From contig NZ_CP036339.1 in NCBI RefSeq assembly GCF_007746075.1, forward strand, positions 930,001 through 994,000: a stretch of 64,000 bases of DNA. Reading direction: 5' to 3'. Every line of letters starts with the position of its first letter. Position 1 is the first letter of the stretch. The DNA is from Lacipirellula limnantheis. GTDB lineage: Bacteria > Planctomycetota > Planctomycetia > Pirellulales > Lacipirellulaceae. The position numbers and the translations under genes are program-made. The notes beneath the pieces were generated by a model. The model did no database searches. It saw only the letters and a list, made by a program, of their open reading frames with translations, and was not told where the DNA came from. Below, one piece after another: positions 32,518 to 39,577 of this stretch.

Positions 32518-33975
32518 ATGAAAACGGTCTGTGCGTGCGGTTATTTCGTCGCGGTACTCGCGGTCTTGGCGACGGCCCGCCCCTGTCCGGCGGAAACCAA
32601 AGCCCAGTTCCAGGCGGCCAAGGAGCTGATCGCCAAGGGCGAATTCCGCGAAGCCACGAAGCTTCTCCGGCCCGAGATCGACCCCTCCGCGCCGACCACG
32701 TCGCCGGCGGCGATCATGCTCGAGGTTCTCGATCGCACCCGCGCCGACTTCCCCCACTCCGAGGCCGAAATCACCAAGCAGCTTCGCGAGTCGATCCCCG
32801 ACGTCAAGGAGACCGAAATTGAGAAGTGGCGCGACGCCGGCGCGCTGCAATCCAAACAGATCGACGGCGAGTATCGCTACTTCCGCAATGCCGCCGCGAA
32901 TCTCTTTCGCCTCAGCAAGGAGGCCCGCGAGCGTCGCGAGAAGACTCCGGAAGAAAAGAAGGGCTTCGATCTCGACCGACTCATCGGCGAGTTGAACGCG
33001 ATCGCCAAGACTGCCGACACGCCGGCGATCTATCCGGTGAAACATCACGTCACCTACACGCTCTCGCTGAAGGAGGGCAACCCGCGGCTCAAGCCGGGCG
33101 CCACCGTTCGCGCTTGGCTCCCGTTCCCGCAAGAGTATCGCATTCAACAAACCGACGTGAAGCTGCTGAAGAGTGAACCCGAGGGCGTCGTCGCTCCGCC
33201 GAAGACGCCGCAACGCACGATCTACTTCGAGCAAGTCGTCGACGACAAAGGCACGCCCCCCAAGTTCGTCGCCGAGTACGAATTCACCGCGTACGCCTAC
33301 GTCCCGACGCTCAATCTCGAACTCGTCAAACCCTACGACGAAGAGAGCGACGAGTACAGCGAGTTCACCGCCGAGCGCGCCCCCCACATCGTCTTCACCC
33401 CCGAGGTGAAAAAGCTGGTGAAGGAAATCGTCGGCGACGAAACCAACCCGCTGAAGAAGGCCCAGCTCATCTTCAACTGGGTTTCCGAAAATATCCCGTG
33501 GGTCTCCGAAATGGAGTACAGCACGATCCCCAGCCTCTCGAAGAAAGGCCTCGCCGCCCGCTGCGGCGACTGCGGCGTCCAGAATACCACGTTCATCACC
33601 CTCTGCCGCGCCGCGGGCGTCCCGGCCCGCTGGCAATCGGGCTTCGGCACCAAGCCCGACGAACAGGGAATGCACGACTGGGCCGAAATCTACGTCGAAC
33701 CCTGGGGCTGGCTCCCCGCCGACGCCTCCTACGGCAAGCGCAAAAGCGACGAACCCGCCGTGCGCGATTTCTTCTGCGGCCACATGGACCCTTACCGCCT
33801 GATCGTCAACCTCGACTATGGCCGCGAACTCCACCCCCCGAAGACCAGCTTCCGCAGCGAGCCGATCGACTTCCAGCGCGGCGAAGTCGAAGTCGACGGC
33901 CACAACCTCTACTTCGATGAGTGGGAGTGGGACCTCAAGGTGAAGTCGACTCCGCCTGAGGACAAGAAGGAATGA
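32518..33975 (+). CDS. Secreted transglutaminase-like domain protein
   Basis: A 485-residue exported protein with a Cys-protease fold. A signal peptide (about 1-25, MKTVCACGYFVAVLAVLATA) is followed by a helical N-terminal part, a beta region (VKHHVTYTLSLKEGNP on) and the transglutaminase core. That core has the catalytic Cys352 in AARCGDCGVQNTTF, His386 in MHDWAEIYVEPWGW, and the Asp in LPADASYG. Such domains in bacteria usually act as proteases or peptide-linked transferases at the envelope. The ATG at 32518 is preferred. No operon partner is visible; the downstream 100 bases lead into the IS. Confidence 0.9.
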   Translation: MKTVCACGYFVAVLAVLATARPCPAETKAQFQAAKELIAKGEFREATKLLRPEIDPSAPTTSPAAIMLEVLDRTRADFPHSEAEITKQLRESIPDVKETEIEKWRDAGALQSKQIDGEYRYFRNAAANLFRLSKEARERREKTPEEKKGFDLDRLIGELNAIAKTADTPAIYPVKHHVTYTLSLKEGNPRLKPGATVRAWLPFPQEYRIQQTDVKLLKSEPEGVVAPPKTPQRTIYFEQVVDDKGTPPKFVAEYEFTAYAYVPTLNLELVKPYDEESDEYSEFTAERAPHIVFTPEVKKLVKEIVGDETNPLKKAQLIFNWVSENIPWVSEMEYSTIPSLSKKGLAARCGDCGVQNTTFITLCRAAGVPARWQSGFGTKPDEQGMHDWAEIYVEPWGWLPADASYGKRKSDEPAVRDFFCGHMDPYRLIVNLDYGRELHPPKTSFRSEPIDFQRGEVEVDGHNLYFDEWEWDLKVKSTPPEDKKE

Positions 33976-34060
33976 AATGACGGCGGCAGCCTAGTTTTGG
34001 CTCGTCGCGTAGGGTGGGTGCTCGCACCTGCCTTGACCTCCTCCTCTCCAGCTGCCCCCC

Positions 34061-34078
34061 TTTCAGCCCCCGGCTCCG
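34061..34078. repeat. Left half of a REP palindrome interrupted by the IS
   Basis: Sequence TTTCAGCCCCCGGC plus TCCG. Joined to 35042-35050 it restores, without mismatch, 27 bases of the intact inverted copy at 35086-35114. The last four bases (TCCG) are duplicated at 35038-35041. Confidence 0.85.
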
Positions 34079-34125
34079 CAACATAATGCAATAGCTAGCA
34101 CGCGTCGCTAGCGGTAAAAAGGCCC

Positions 34126-34183
34126 GCGTTCCAGGCTGTTCCTAGAGACCTGACACGTTTCTAGGAGGTGAGCCATGGAACGC
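34126..34183 (+). promoter_or_regulatory. Leader hairpin that would cover the transposase ribosome-binding site and start codon
   Basis: Outer stem: GCGTTCCAGGCT (34126-34137) pairs with AGCCATGGAACGC (34171-34183) with one bulge. Inner stem: CCTAGA (34141-34146) pairs with TCTAGG (34160-34165). The AGGAGG site (34162-34167) and ATG (34175) are inside it. Readthrough from outside the IS would form this; a start site inside the leader would not. Known IS10/IS50-type protection works this way. Confidence 0.6.
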
Positions 34184-35032
34184 GAACTCTGGAGCGTACT
34201 ATACCGTTTGACTCGGCGGTTATGCAGCGATCGTTCGGGACACGTCTATTCGGTCAGTTGGATCGTCGGCGTCTATCTCTGGGCGGTGATCCACGATCGA
34301 CCGGTGAGTTGGGCGTGTCGGCCGGAGAATTGGCCGTCGTCATGGCAGGTGCGGCTGCCGAGCCAATCGACGGCGAGCCGTCGTCTCCGCACGGCGGCGG
34401 CCGTGGAACTGATCGAGCGGTTGAGGAAGCGTTGCTGGCAGGGCCCGCACCCGCCGGAGGTGAGCTTCCTCGACGGTAAGCCGTTGCCGGTAGGAGGCTT
34501 CAGCAAGGATCCCGACGCCACGCGCGGGCATGGCGTCGGCGGCCCGGCCCGCGGCTACAAGCTGCACGCCGTCTGGACGATCGATGCGCTCGTGGCGTGC
34601 GAAATCCAGCCGCTCAACGTGAGCGAACAGACGGTCGCCCGGCGACTCTTGCCGCAAGTCGGCGGAGGCTGCGTCCTGGCCGACGGCAACTACGACAGCA
34701 ACCCGCTGCACGAGATCGCCGCACGGTCGGGCGTGACGTTGATCGCTCCGCAGCGTCGCGCGGGACGAGCGCTGGGCCACCGCCGCCACAGCATCGGCCG
34801 CTTGCAGTCGATCGAACTGCTGACGACCGCCGATGGCCAAGCACTCTTCAAGCAGCGGACGTACATCGAGCAACGCTTCGCTCAACTCACCAATTTCGGC
34901 GGCGGGCTCGGACCACTCCCCAACTGGGTGAGGCGACTGCCGCGCGTCACCCTCTGGGTGAACGCCAAACTCTGCATCCAGGCCGCTAGAAACCACTTGC
35001 GACGAGGAAACGATCTGATGGCGTTTGCATAA
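34175..35032 (+). CDS. IS transposase (DDE, IS4/IS5-like)
   Basis: A 285-residue DDE transposase that would cut and join the ends of the element. Predicted triad: Asp100 in VSFLDGKPL, Asp170 in VLADGNYDS, Glu232 in TYIEQRFAQL, the last in the Y-x2-R-type signature of DDE_Tnp_1 enzymes. AGGAGG lies 7 bases before the ATG. The frame is intact from end to end, so it may be active. Its stop codon is within the right terminal repeat. Confidence 0.9.
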   Translation: MERELWSVLYRLTRRLCSDRSGHVYSVSWIVGVYLWAVIHDRPVSWACRPENWPSSWQVRLPSQSTASRRLRTAAAVELIERLRKRCWQGPHPPEVSFLDGKPLPVGGFSKDPDATRGHGVGGPARGYKLHAVWTIDALVACEIQPLNVSEQTVARRLLPQVGGGCVLADGNYDSNPLHEIAARSGVTLIAPQRRAGRALGHRRHSIGRLQSIELLTTADGQALFKQRTYIEQRFAQLTNFGGGLGPLPNWVRRLPRVTLWVNAKLCIQAARNHLRRGNDLMAFA

Positions 35033-35084
35033 TGTTGTCCGCCGGGGGGTCGGTCGCCATGCCGGTAGGCGTCGTCGCGCAGTG

Positions 35085-35615
35085 CTACCCCCCGGCGGAG
35101 CCGGGGGCTGAAATCGACCTCTCGGCTCCGCTATCTCCCGCCGCCTTATCCTCGCGCATCAACTCGGCCATCACCTCAGACGCTAACCGCATATAAGACC
35201 CCGGCACGAGATAAATCATCAAAAAACTCGCCGCCACGCCGGCCCACTCCCACGCTTCGAGTTCGCCAATCGGTCCGCGCGTGAAGAGAAAGAACGGCGC
35301 AAACGTCACCGACACGCCCGTCAGCGCCGCGACCGGCCCCATGATGTAAGGCGACTTGACGCGCCGCTTCCACTTCGCGTCAATGCGTACGGTGACGAAG
35401 TCGCTCGGCGGCCGGCATGGCCGCTTGCTGCGTCGGCAAATCCAAACGGCGTAACACGCCAAAGCCAGGATGAGGGCGGAGGTCCAAGTTCTGCTCCAGA
35501 CTGGCAAATCCTCTGGCAGCAACCACTGTAATAGTCCCAACAACGCGCACGCCGCCGTCACTGCCAACAGCATTCCTCGCATGCTGAACCGGATTGGATC
35601 TTGATCCGATGTCAT
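35085..35615 (-). CDS. Small membrane protein of planctomycete type, 3' end made by a REP
   Basis: A 176-residue protein with four or so hydrophobic segments (GMLLAVTAACALLGLLQWL, ALILALACYAVW, YIMGPVAALTGVSV, WAGVAASFLMIYLV). Its N-terminus (FSMRGMLLAVTAACALLG) resembles the R-x-LLxVT motif common to uncharacterised planctomycete membrane proteins. The last codons (APGSAGG) and stop are the intact REP at 35086-35114, so the present C-terminus is REP-derived. The ATG at 35615 is chosen; a GTG at 35627 is also possible. Function unknown. Confidence 0.65.
   Translation of the reverse strand: MTSDQDPIRFSMRGMLLAVTAACALLGLLQWLLPEDLPVWSRTWTSALILALACYAVWICRRSKRPCRPPSDFVTVRIDAKWKRRVKSPYIMGPVAALTGVSVTFAPFFLFTRGPIGELEAWEWAGVAASFLMIYLVPGSYMRLASEVMAELMREDKAAGDSGAERSISAPGSAGG
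35086..35114. repeat. Intact REP palindrome, inverse orientation to the interrupted one
   Basis: TACCCCCCGGCGGAGCCGGG plus GGCTGAAAT. The arms CCCCCGGC and GCCGGGGG can form a stem with a GGAG loop. It faces the interrupted copy across 35 bases, so the two make a BIME-like pair. Confidence 0.85.
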
Positions 35616-35696
35616 CAACTTCCCCACGGTGCAAAGACGAACTGCAAACGCTCATCGGGTGCCATGCTCTCGCCCCTCAGGCGTGAGCGTGCAGAG

Positions 35697-36293
35697 CTAG
35701 GCATCGACTCGGCCCAGTTGTGTTTCGCATGGCCACGACGGAACACCGCCTAGGCCATGCCGCTCAGCCGTTGACGAAAACCAGAATGAACGAGGCGGCG
35801 ATTGGGGCGTCTCGTCCAAATTCAGCCTGCTGGCCGCGACTCCCAATCCAAGCGTGATCACGGCGACTGTGGCGCCGATGGCCAGCGTTCTGAGACTGAA
35901 GCGAAACGGCCGTCGTATGGATAGCGCAATTCCCACGCCTCCACTGACCAGGATCAGTAACCAGAACGGAATGAAGACCGCATAAGACTCCAAGTCCCGA
36001 TCCAGGCGCGCCCACCGCCACAGCGGGACGCGAGCAGGGTTGATGCGATCGCGACTAGTGGTCATCCAGTAGATGCCGATTCGGTCGCTGCCTACTGGAG
36101 CTTGATACTCCGTCCCATGTGCATGGTATAAGGCCAACATGCCGTCCGATGAGCCTGCTCCTAGCATGCCGATTGAGGCGCCGACATAAAGAATGTTGTC
36201 CCACTGCTTCAGACTGCGCATCCACAAAATCGCGAAGCATGCAGTCGCCAACAGGCAAGTGACGGCGACTGTGAGCCTGATCCTTCGGAGCAT
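35697..36293 (-). CDS. Hypothetical membrane protein
   Basis: A 198-residue protein of unknown function. It has an N-terminal hydrophobic helix (LRRIRLTVAVTCLLATACF), a polar middle and two C-terminal helices, the second in FRFSLRTLAIGATVAVITLG, again the planctomycete R-x-L motif seen in the neighbour. The ATG at 36293 (MLRRIRLTVAV) is preferred; the frame extends to 36353. It lies 82 bases upstream, on the same strand, of the preceding small membrane protein, and the two could be co-transcribed. Confidence 0.65.
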   Translation of the reverse strand: MLRRIRLTVAVTCLLATACFAILWMRSLKQWDNILYVGASIGMLGAGSSDGMLALYHAHGTEYQAPVGSDRIGIYWMTTSRDRINPARVPLWRWARLDRDLESYAVFIPFWLLILVSGGVGIALSIRRPFRFSLRTLAIGATVAVITLGLGVAASRLNLDETPQSPPRSFWFSSTAERHGLGGVPSWPCETQLGRVDA

Positions 36294-36524
36294 GCGACCA
36301 GGATAGCAACATCGCTTGCCATTTCCCAATCCTGGATAAAATAACCTGATCACAGACCGGCGGTCATTAAAGTTAACACAAGTGACATGTCGACGGCCTC
36401 AGAACCAATCCGCTTCACCATCTAATCAGTCCTCGCCTGGACCGCCTTCGTCGCCCTCGCCTGCTGGACCGCAGTCTCCTGCCGCGCCTTCTACGAAATC
36501 TTCGGCGAATTCCTCTCAGGCTTC

Positions 36525-36908
36525 ATGGTGGTCATTGCCGTCGCTCTCCTCGTAGCAACCCCCGTAATCCTCGCCTCTCCTTATCGCCGAGCATGGCTCC
36601 TCGCCGCCGCCGGAGCGATGATTCTCTTCTCGCTCAGCATCGCTGCGCTCTCGGTTCGCCTCCACCGACTCCATGCCGAGGCTGTACGAGTCGTGAAGTA
36701 CGTCGACGCCTTTCACGACAAATACGACATGTATCCCGACGACCTCTCGGGCTACGCGTTCACCGACGCGGCGCTTGAGCCCTATTTCTCCTACGACGGC
36801 CACTGGAAAGGCAAGGAGTTCGCCCTCTATTACCACCCCGTCCAGCATTCCGCCGTGCGCCACGCTTACACTCCAGAAAACGGCTACTGGTTGAAGGAAC
36901 AAGAGTAG
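36525..36908 (+). CDS. Small membrane protein, N-terminus possibly lost to an in-frame stop
   Basis: A 127-residue protein with two or three hydrophobic segments (VVIAVALLVATPVILA, AWLLAAAGAMILFSLSIAAL) and a polar C-terminus with YPDDLSGYAF, a motif of small planctomycete proteins. The frame upstream of the ATG reads like real coding sequence: LAWTAFVALACWTAVSC and then RAFYEIFGEFLSG. In the same frame an ATG at 36387 begins a 12-codon peptide that ends in TAA at 36423-36425, directly before this stretch. The gene may be a nonsense-mutated or readthrough form of a longer gene (36387-36908). Function unknown. Confidence 0.6.
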   Translation: MVVIAVALLVATPVILASPYRRAWLLAAAGAMILFSLSIAALSVRLHRLHAEAVRVVKYVDAFHDKYDMYPDDLSGYAFTDAALEPYFSYDGHWKGKEFALYYHPVQHSAVRHAYTPENGYWLKEQE

Positions 36909-37250
36909 CGCTCCGCGTACCCCTTCCCGCCGTCACCCACTCTCGAGGGGGGCGGCCAAAAATAGTTCACCACCTGCTGCACCAAGAGTGCTAAGGTGCA
37001 GCCAACGCGCGCCAGGACCACCGCTGCGCGCCGCGCTCTTGGCAAACGCGATCGAAGGTCGACATCGTCATGTCGACTGTTGACCGAAGCGGGTTCGCGC
37101 GCTTCGCGTGCCAAGTTGATGAGGCAAGAACGTCTGTCCGTGCGACGCCAGATTGAGGAGTGTGTTCATGCATCGACAAATAATGTCGTCGGCGACGCCG
37201 TCGTTGCAGGGAACTCCCGAACTTCCCTTGGAGAAACGACTTGCGATTTG

Positions 37251-37276
37251 TGTCGCCAATAATCGCGTGAGCGACA
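37251..37276 (+). repeat. TGTCGC palindromic element, copy B1
   Basis: TGTCGC, 14 bases CAATAATCGCGTGA, GCGACA, with perfect arms. The left flank is TTGCGATTTG, shared with copy B2 (TTGCGACTTG). Orientation is opposite to the A copies. Confidence 0.8.
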
Positions 37277-37405
37277 GAATTCGCCGCGACACAAATGCTC
37301 CCCTGGCGGTCGGCAGTAGCCGAGCGACGTCTGCCGCCGCCCGTCGCGTCCGCGACCAGTTGGCGCGCAATAGTAAACCCAGTGTTGCCAACAAGTTGCG
37401 ACTTG

Positions 37406-37431
37406 TGTCGCCAAAAACGGCTCACGCGACA
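37406..37431 (+). repeat. TGTCGC palindromic element, copy B2
   Basis: TGTCGC, 14 bases CAAAAACGGCTCAC, GCGACA, with perfect arms and the flank TTGCGACTTG. Closest to the apparent consensus. Confidence 0.8.
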
Positions 37432-37497
37432 CAATGGGGTGACGCGACAGAAACGGCAGATACGACGGACATGACAGATGCGAGCGAGCGCGCCGCC

Positions 37498-38361
37498 TCA
37501 GCGCGCGATCGCCGCCATGGGCGCTCCGGCCATGGTGGGTCGGTAGCAGTTGGCGCGGCAGTGGAACTGAGGGGCCCAGCGTGGTCCCATGTCGCCGAGG
37601 GATTCGGAGGAGCCGACGAGGATCCAGCCGTTGGGCTGGAGGATTTGGGCCATGCGGTTGAAGATGTTTTTGCGATCTTCGGCCGTGAAGTAGATGACGA
37701 CGTTGCGGCAGAAGATGACGTCGAAGGGGCCCAGGCCCGCGTACGGGTCGTGGAGATTGCGCGTGCTGAAGCTGCACATCGCGCGGATCTCGTCGCGGAC
37801 CTTCCACTGAGCGCCTTGCTTGGTGAAGTATTTGTTGAGGCGCTGCGGGTCCATGCCGCGACCCATTTCCATTTCGCTGTAGAGGCCGCGGCTGGCGGTC
37901 TCGACCGAGGCGGGCGAGATGTCGGTGCCGACGATCTGCACGTCCCAGCGGTGGACGTCGGGCACCAGGTCGGCCAGCGTCATCGCGATGCTGTAGGGCT
38001 CCTGCCCGGTGCTGCAGGCGGCCGACCAGATGCGGAACCGCTTGGGGAACGCCGAGTTCGCCTTGGCGTCGATCAACTCCGGAAAGATCTTGTGCTTGAG
38101 CGCCTCGAACGGCGAGTTGTCGCGGAACCACAAGGTCTCGTGCGTCGTGACGGCGTCGATCACCTCGGACTTCAGCGCCGGCAGCATGTTCGCCTTTACC
38201 CGTTGGGCGAAGTCGACGTAGTTGGCGCAGCCGCTGCGCTTGAAGATGTTCGTGAGCCGCGACTCGATGAGATAAGCCTTCGAGCTATCCCAACAGATGC
38301 CGCAGAGGTTGTCGACCAGGTCGCAGACGGCGTCGACGTCGGCTGGCGTGAGATTGCTCAT
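37498..38361 (-). CDS. cheR: Chemoreceptor methyltransferase CheR (cluster 1)
   Basis: A 287-residue SAM-dependent methyltransferase that methylates glutamates of chemoreceptors. The N-terminal helical subdomain is followed by the SAM site IWSAACSTGQEPYSIAM. VIFCRNVVIYFTAEDR is the usual conserved segment. The ATG at 38361 overlaps the cheB stop by four bases (ATGA), so translation is coupled. It is the last gene in the leftward operon cheA-cheW-mcp-cheB-cheR. Confidence 0.94.
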   Translation of the reverse strand: MSNLTPADVDAVCDLVDNLCGICWDSSKAYLIESRLTNIFKRSGCANYVDFAQRVKANMLPALKSEVIDAVTTHETLWFRDNSPFEALKHKIFPELIDAKANSAFPKRFRIWSAACSTGQEPYSIAMTLADLVPDVHRWDVQIVGTDISPASVETASRGLYSEMEMGRGMDPQRLNKYFTKQGAQWKVRDEIRAMCSFSTRNLHDPYAGLGPFDVIFCRNVVIYFTAEDRKNIFNRMAQILQPNGWILVGSSESLGDMGPRWAPQFHCRANCYRPTMAGAPMAAIAR

Positions 38362-39440
38362 GCGGAGGCTCCCACGAGCGACGACTCGTTGATGCGGGCG
38401 GCGATGGTTTCCAAGGGGCCGACGACGTCGACCAGCCCTGCTTCGGCGACCGCCCGCGGCATGCCGTAGACGACGCAGGTCGCTTCGTCCTGAGCCAGGA
38501 TGGCGGCGCCCCGTTCCTTCATGGCCTGACAGCCGAGCGTGCCGTCGTCGCCCATGCCGGTGAGGATGGCGCCCCAGGCCTTGGGGCCGTACTCGGCGGC
38601 GATCGAGCGGAACAGATAGTCGACCGCCGGGCGGCAATTGCGCTCGGGCGGATCGTCGGTGATTTGAACGAAGGTGCGCCGCTGGTCGCGGGCGATGCGC
38701 ATCTGCTTGCCGCCGGGCGCGATGATGGCGCGGCCGCGCTGGACGGTCATCCCGTGGTAGCCTTCGACCACCTCGAGCTGGCAGCGGCGGTTGAGGTCGT
38801 CGGCCAGCGTCTTGGTGAAGATCGGCGGCATGTGCTGCACGATCACCAACGGCGGCGTCTGCGGCCCCAGCAGCGGCAAGAGCTTGTTCAGCGCCACCGG
38901 CCCGCCGGTCGAGACGCCGATCCCGATCAGCTCGGGCGTGCGGCGCAGCGCCGCCGACGGCGCGCGCGGGGGGGCGATCGGCAACGGCCGAGCGCTCGGG
39001 CGCCCGCCGCGACGGAGCGTGCGGCAGGCCTCGATGCGCGGCGCGAGATCGGCGCGGAGCTGCCGTTCGTTGGCGGCCATGTCGGGCAGCGTCGGCTTGA
39101 GGACGAAGTCAAACGCCCCCAGCTGCAGCGCCTGGCTGGTCGCTTGGGCCCCGGCGGCGGTGAGCGTGCTGATCATGATGGCGGCGAGCGGAAGTTGGCG
39201 TTCGCTCAGTTCGCGGAGCAGTCCCAGGCCGTCGAGCTCGGGCATCTCCATGTCGAGCGTGATCGCGTCGGGTCGATCGGCGATGATCCGCTCCAGCGCC
39301 AGCCGGCCGTTCTGGGCGTGGCCGATCACCTCGACGTTGGGGAGTTGCTCGAGCACCGCGCGGACCACCTTGCGGTAGAGGGCCGAGTCGTCGACGACGA
39401 GGACTCGCAGCGGCGGCAGCGTAGCGGATGGAAGACTCAT
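38358..39440 (-). CDS. cheB: Chemotaxis methylesterase CheB (cluster 1)
   Basis: A 360-residue receiver-methylesterase. The receiver has Asp63 in ITLDMEMPEL. A linker follows, and the esterase triad is Ser177 in GIGVSTGGP, His203 in VQHMPPIF and Asp299 in TGMGDDG. Phosphorylation by CheA would raise removal of methyl groups from receptors. The ATG at 39440 is preferred to the TTG just upstream. Between its start and the mcp stop lies a strong hairpin. Paired with cheR, it provides adaptation for cluster 1. Confidence 0.95.
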   Translation of the reverse strand: MSLPSATLPPLRVLVVDDSALYRKVVRAVLEQLPNVEVIGHAQNGRLALERIIADRPDAITLDMEMPELDGLGLLRELSERQLPLAAIMISTLTAAGAQATSQALQLGAFDFVLKPTLPDMAANERQLRADLAPRIEACRTLRRGGRPSARPLPIAPPRAPSAALRRTPELIGIGVSTGGPVALNKLLPLLGPQTPPLVIVQHMPPIFTKTLADDLNRRCQLEVVEGYHGMTVQRGRAIIAPGGKQMRIARDQRRTFVQITDDPPERNCRPAVDYLFRSIAAEYGPKAWGAILTGMGDDGTLGCQAMKERGAAILAQDEATCVVYGMPRAVAEAGLVDVVGPLETIAARINESSLVGASA

Positions 39441-39522
39441 CAATGTCGATGCTCAAGGCGCTGGCGTCGTTCAAGGCGGCAGGATGCAACAAGCGTACGT
39501 CGCAGCAGCGCCGGCGCGCCAA

Positions 39523-39552
39523 GCCGGGGGAGAACGGCGGTTCTCCCCCGGC
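39523..39552 (-). terminator. Perfect 13-bp stem-loop after mcp, possible terminator or attenuator
   Basis: Arms GCCGGGGGAGAAC (39523-39535) and its exact reverse complement (39540-39552), loop of 4 bases. It lies 25 bases past the mcp stop and 82 bases before cheB. No T-run follows, so it may moderate rather than stop transcription. Confidence 0.6.
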
Positions 39553-39577
39553 CCTGCGTCCGTTGCGCTCGTACCCC

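Larger units (their letters stand above)
34079..35037 (+). mobile_element. Complete insertion sequence (959 bp), DDE transposase
   Basis: Terminal inverted repeats of 13 bases, CAACATAATGCAA at 34079-34091 and its near reverse complement at 35025-35037 (one mismatch). A 4-base target duplication TCCG flanks both ends (34075-34078, 35038-35041). One transposase gene fills the interior; its stop lies in the right repeat. The insertion splits the loop of a REP palindrome. No second copy is in the window. Family: IS4/IS5-like by catalytic spacing, not named further. Confidence 0.88.
36909..37497. other. Intergenic region with two palindromic elements
   Basis: About 589 bases between a small membrane gene and cheR. 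It contains two well-matched copies of the TGTCGC element at 37251-37276 and 37406-37431. Otherwise no conserved gene or obvious promoter was found. Confidence 0.6.

Noticed and set aside
37153..38469. A long plus-strand frame across repeats and cheR
   Set aside because: It runs antisense to cheR and through non-coding repeats.
39523..39552. Member of the REP family at 35086
   Set aside because: Both are G+C-rich hairpins, but arms (GCCGGGGGAGAAC) and loop differ from the REP; treated as a separate hairpin.
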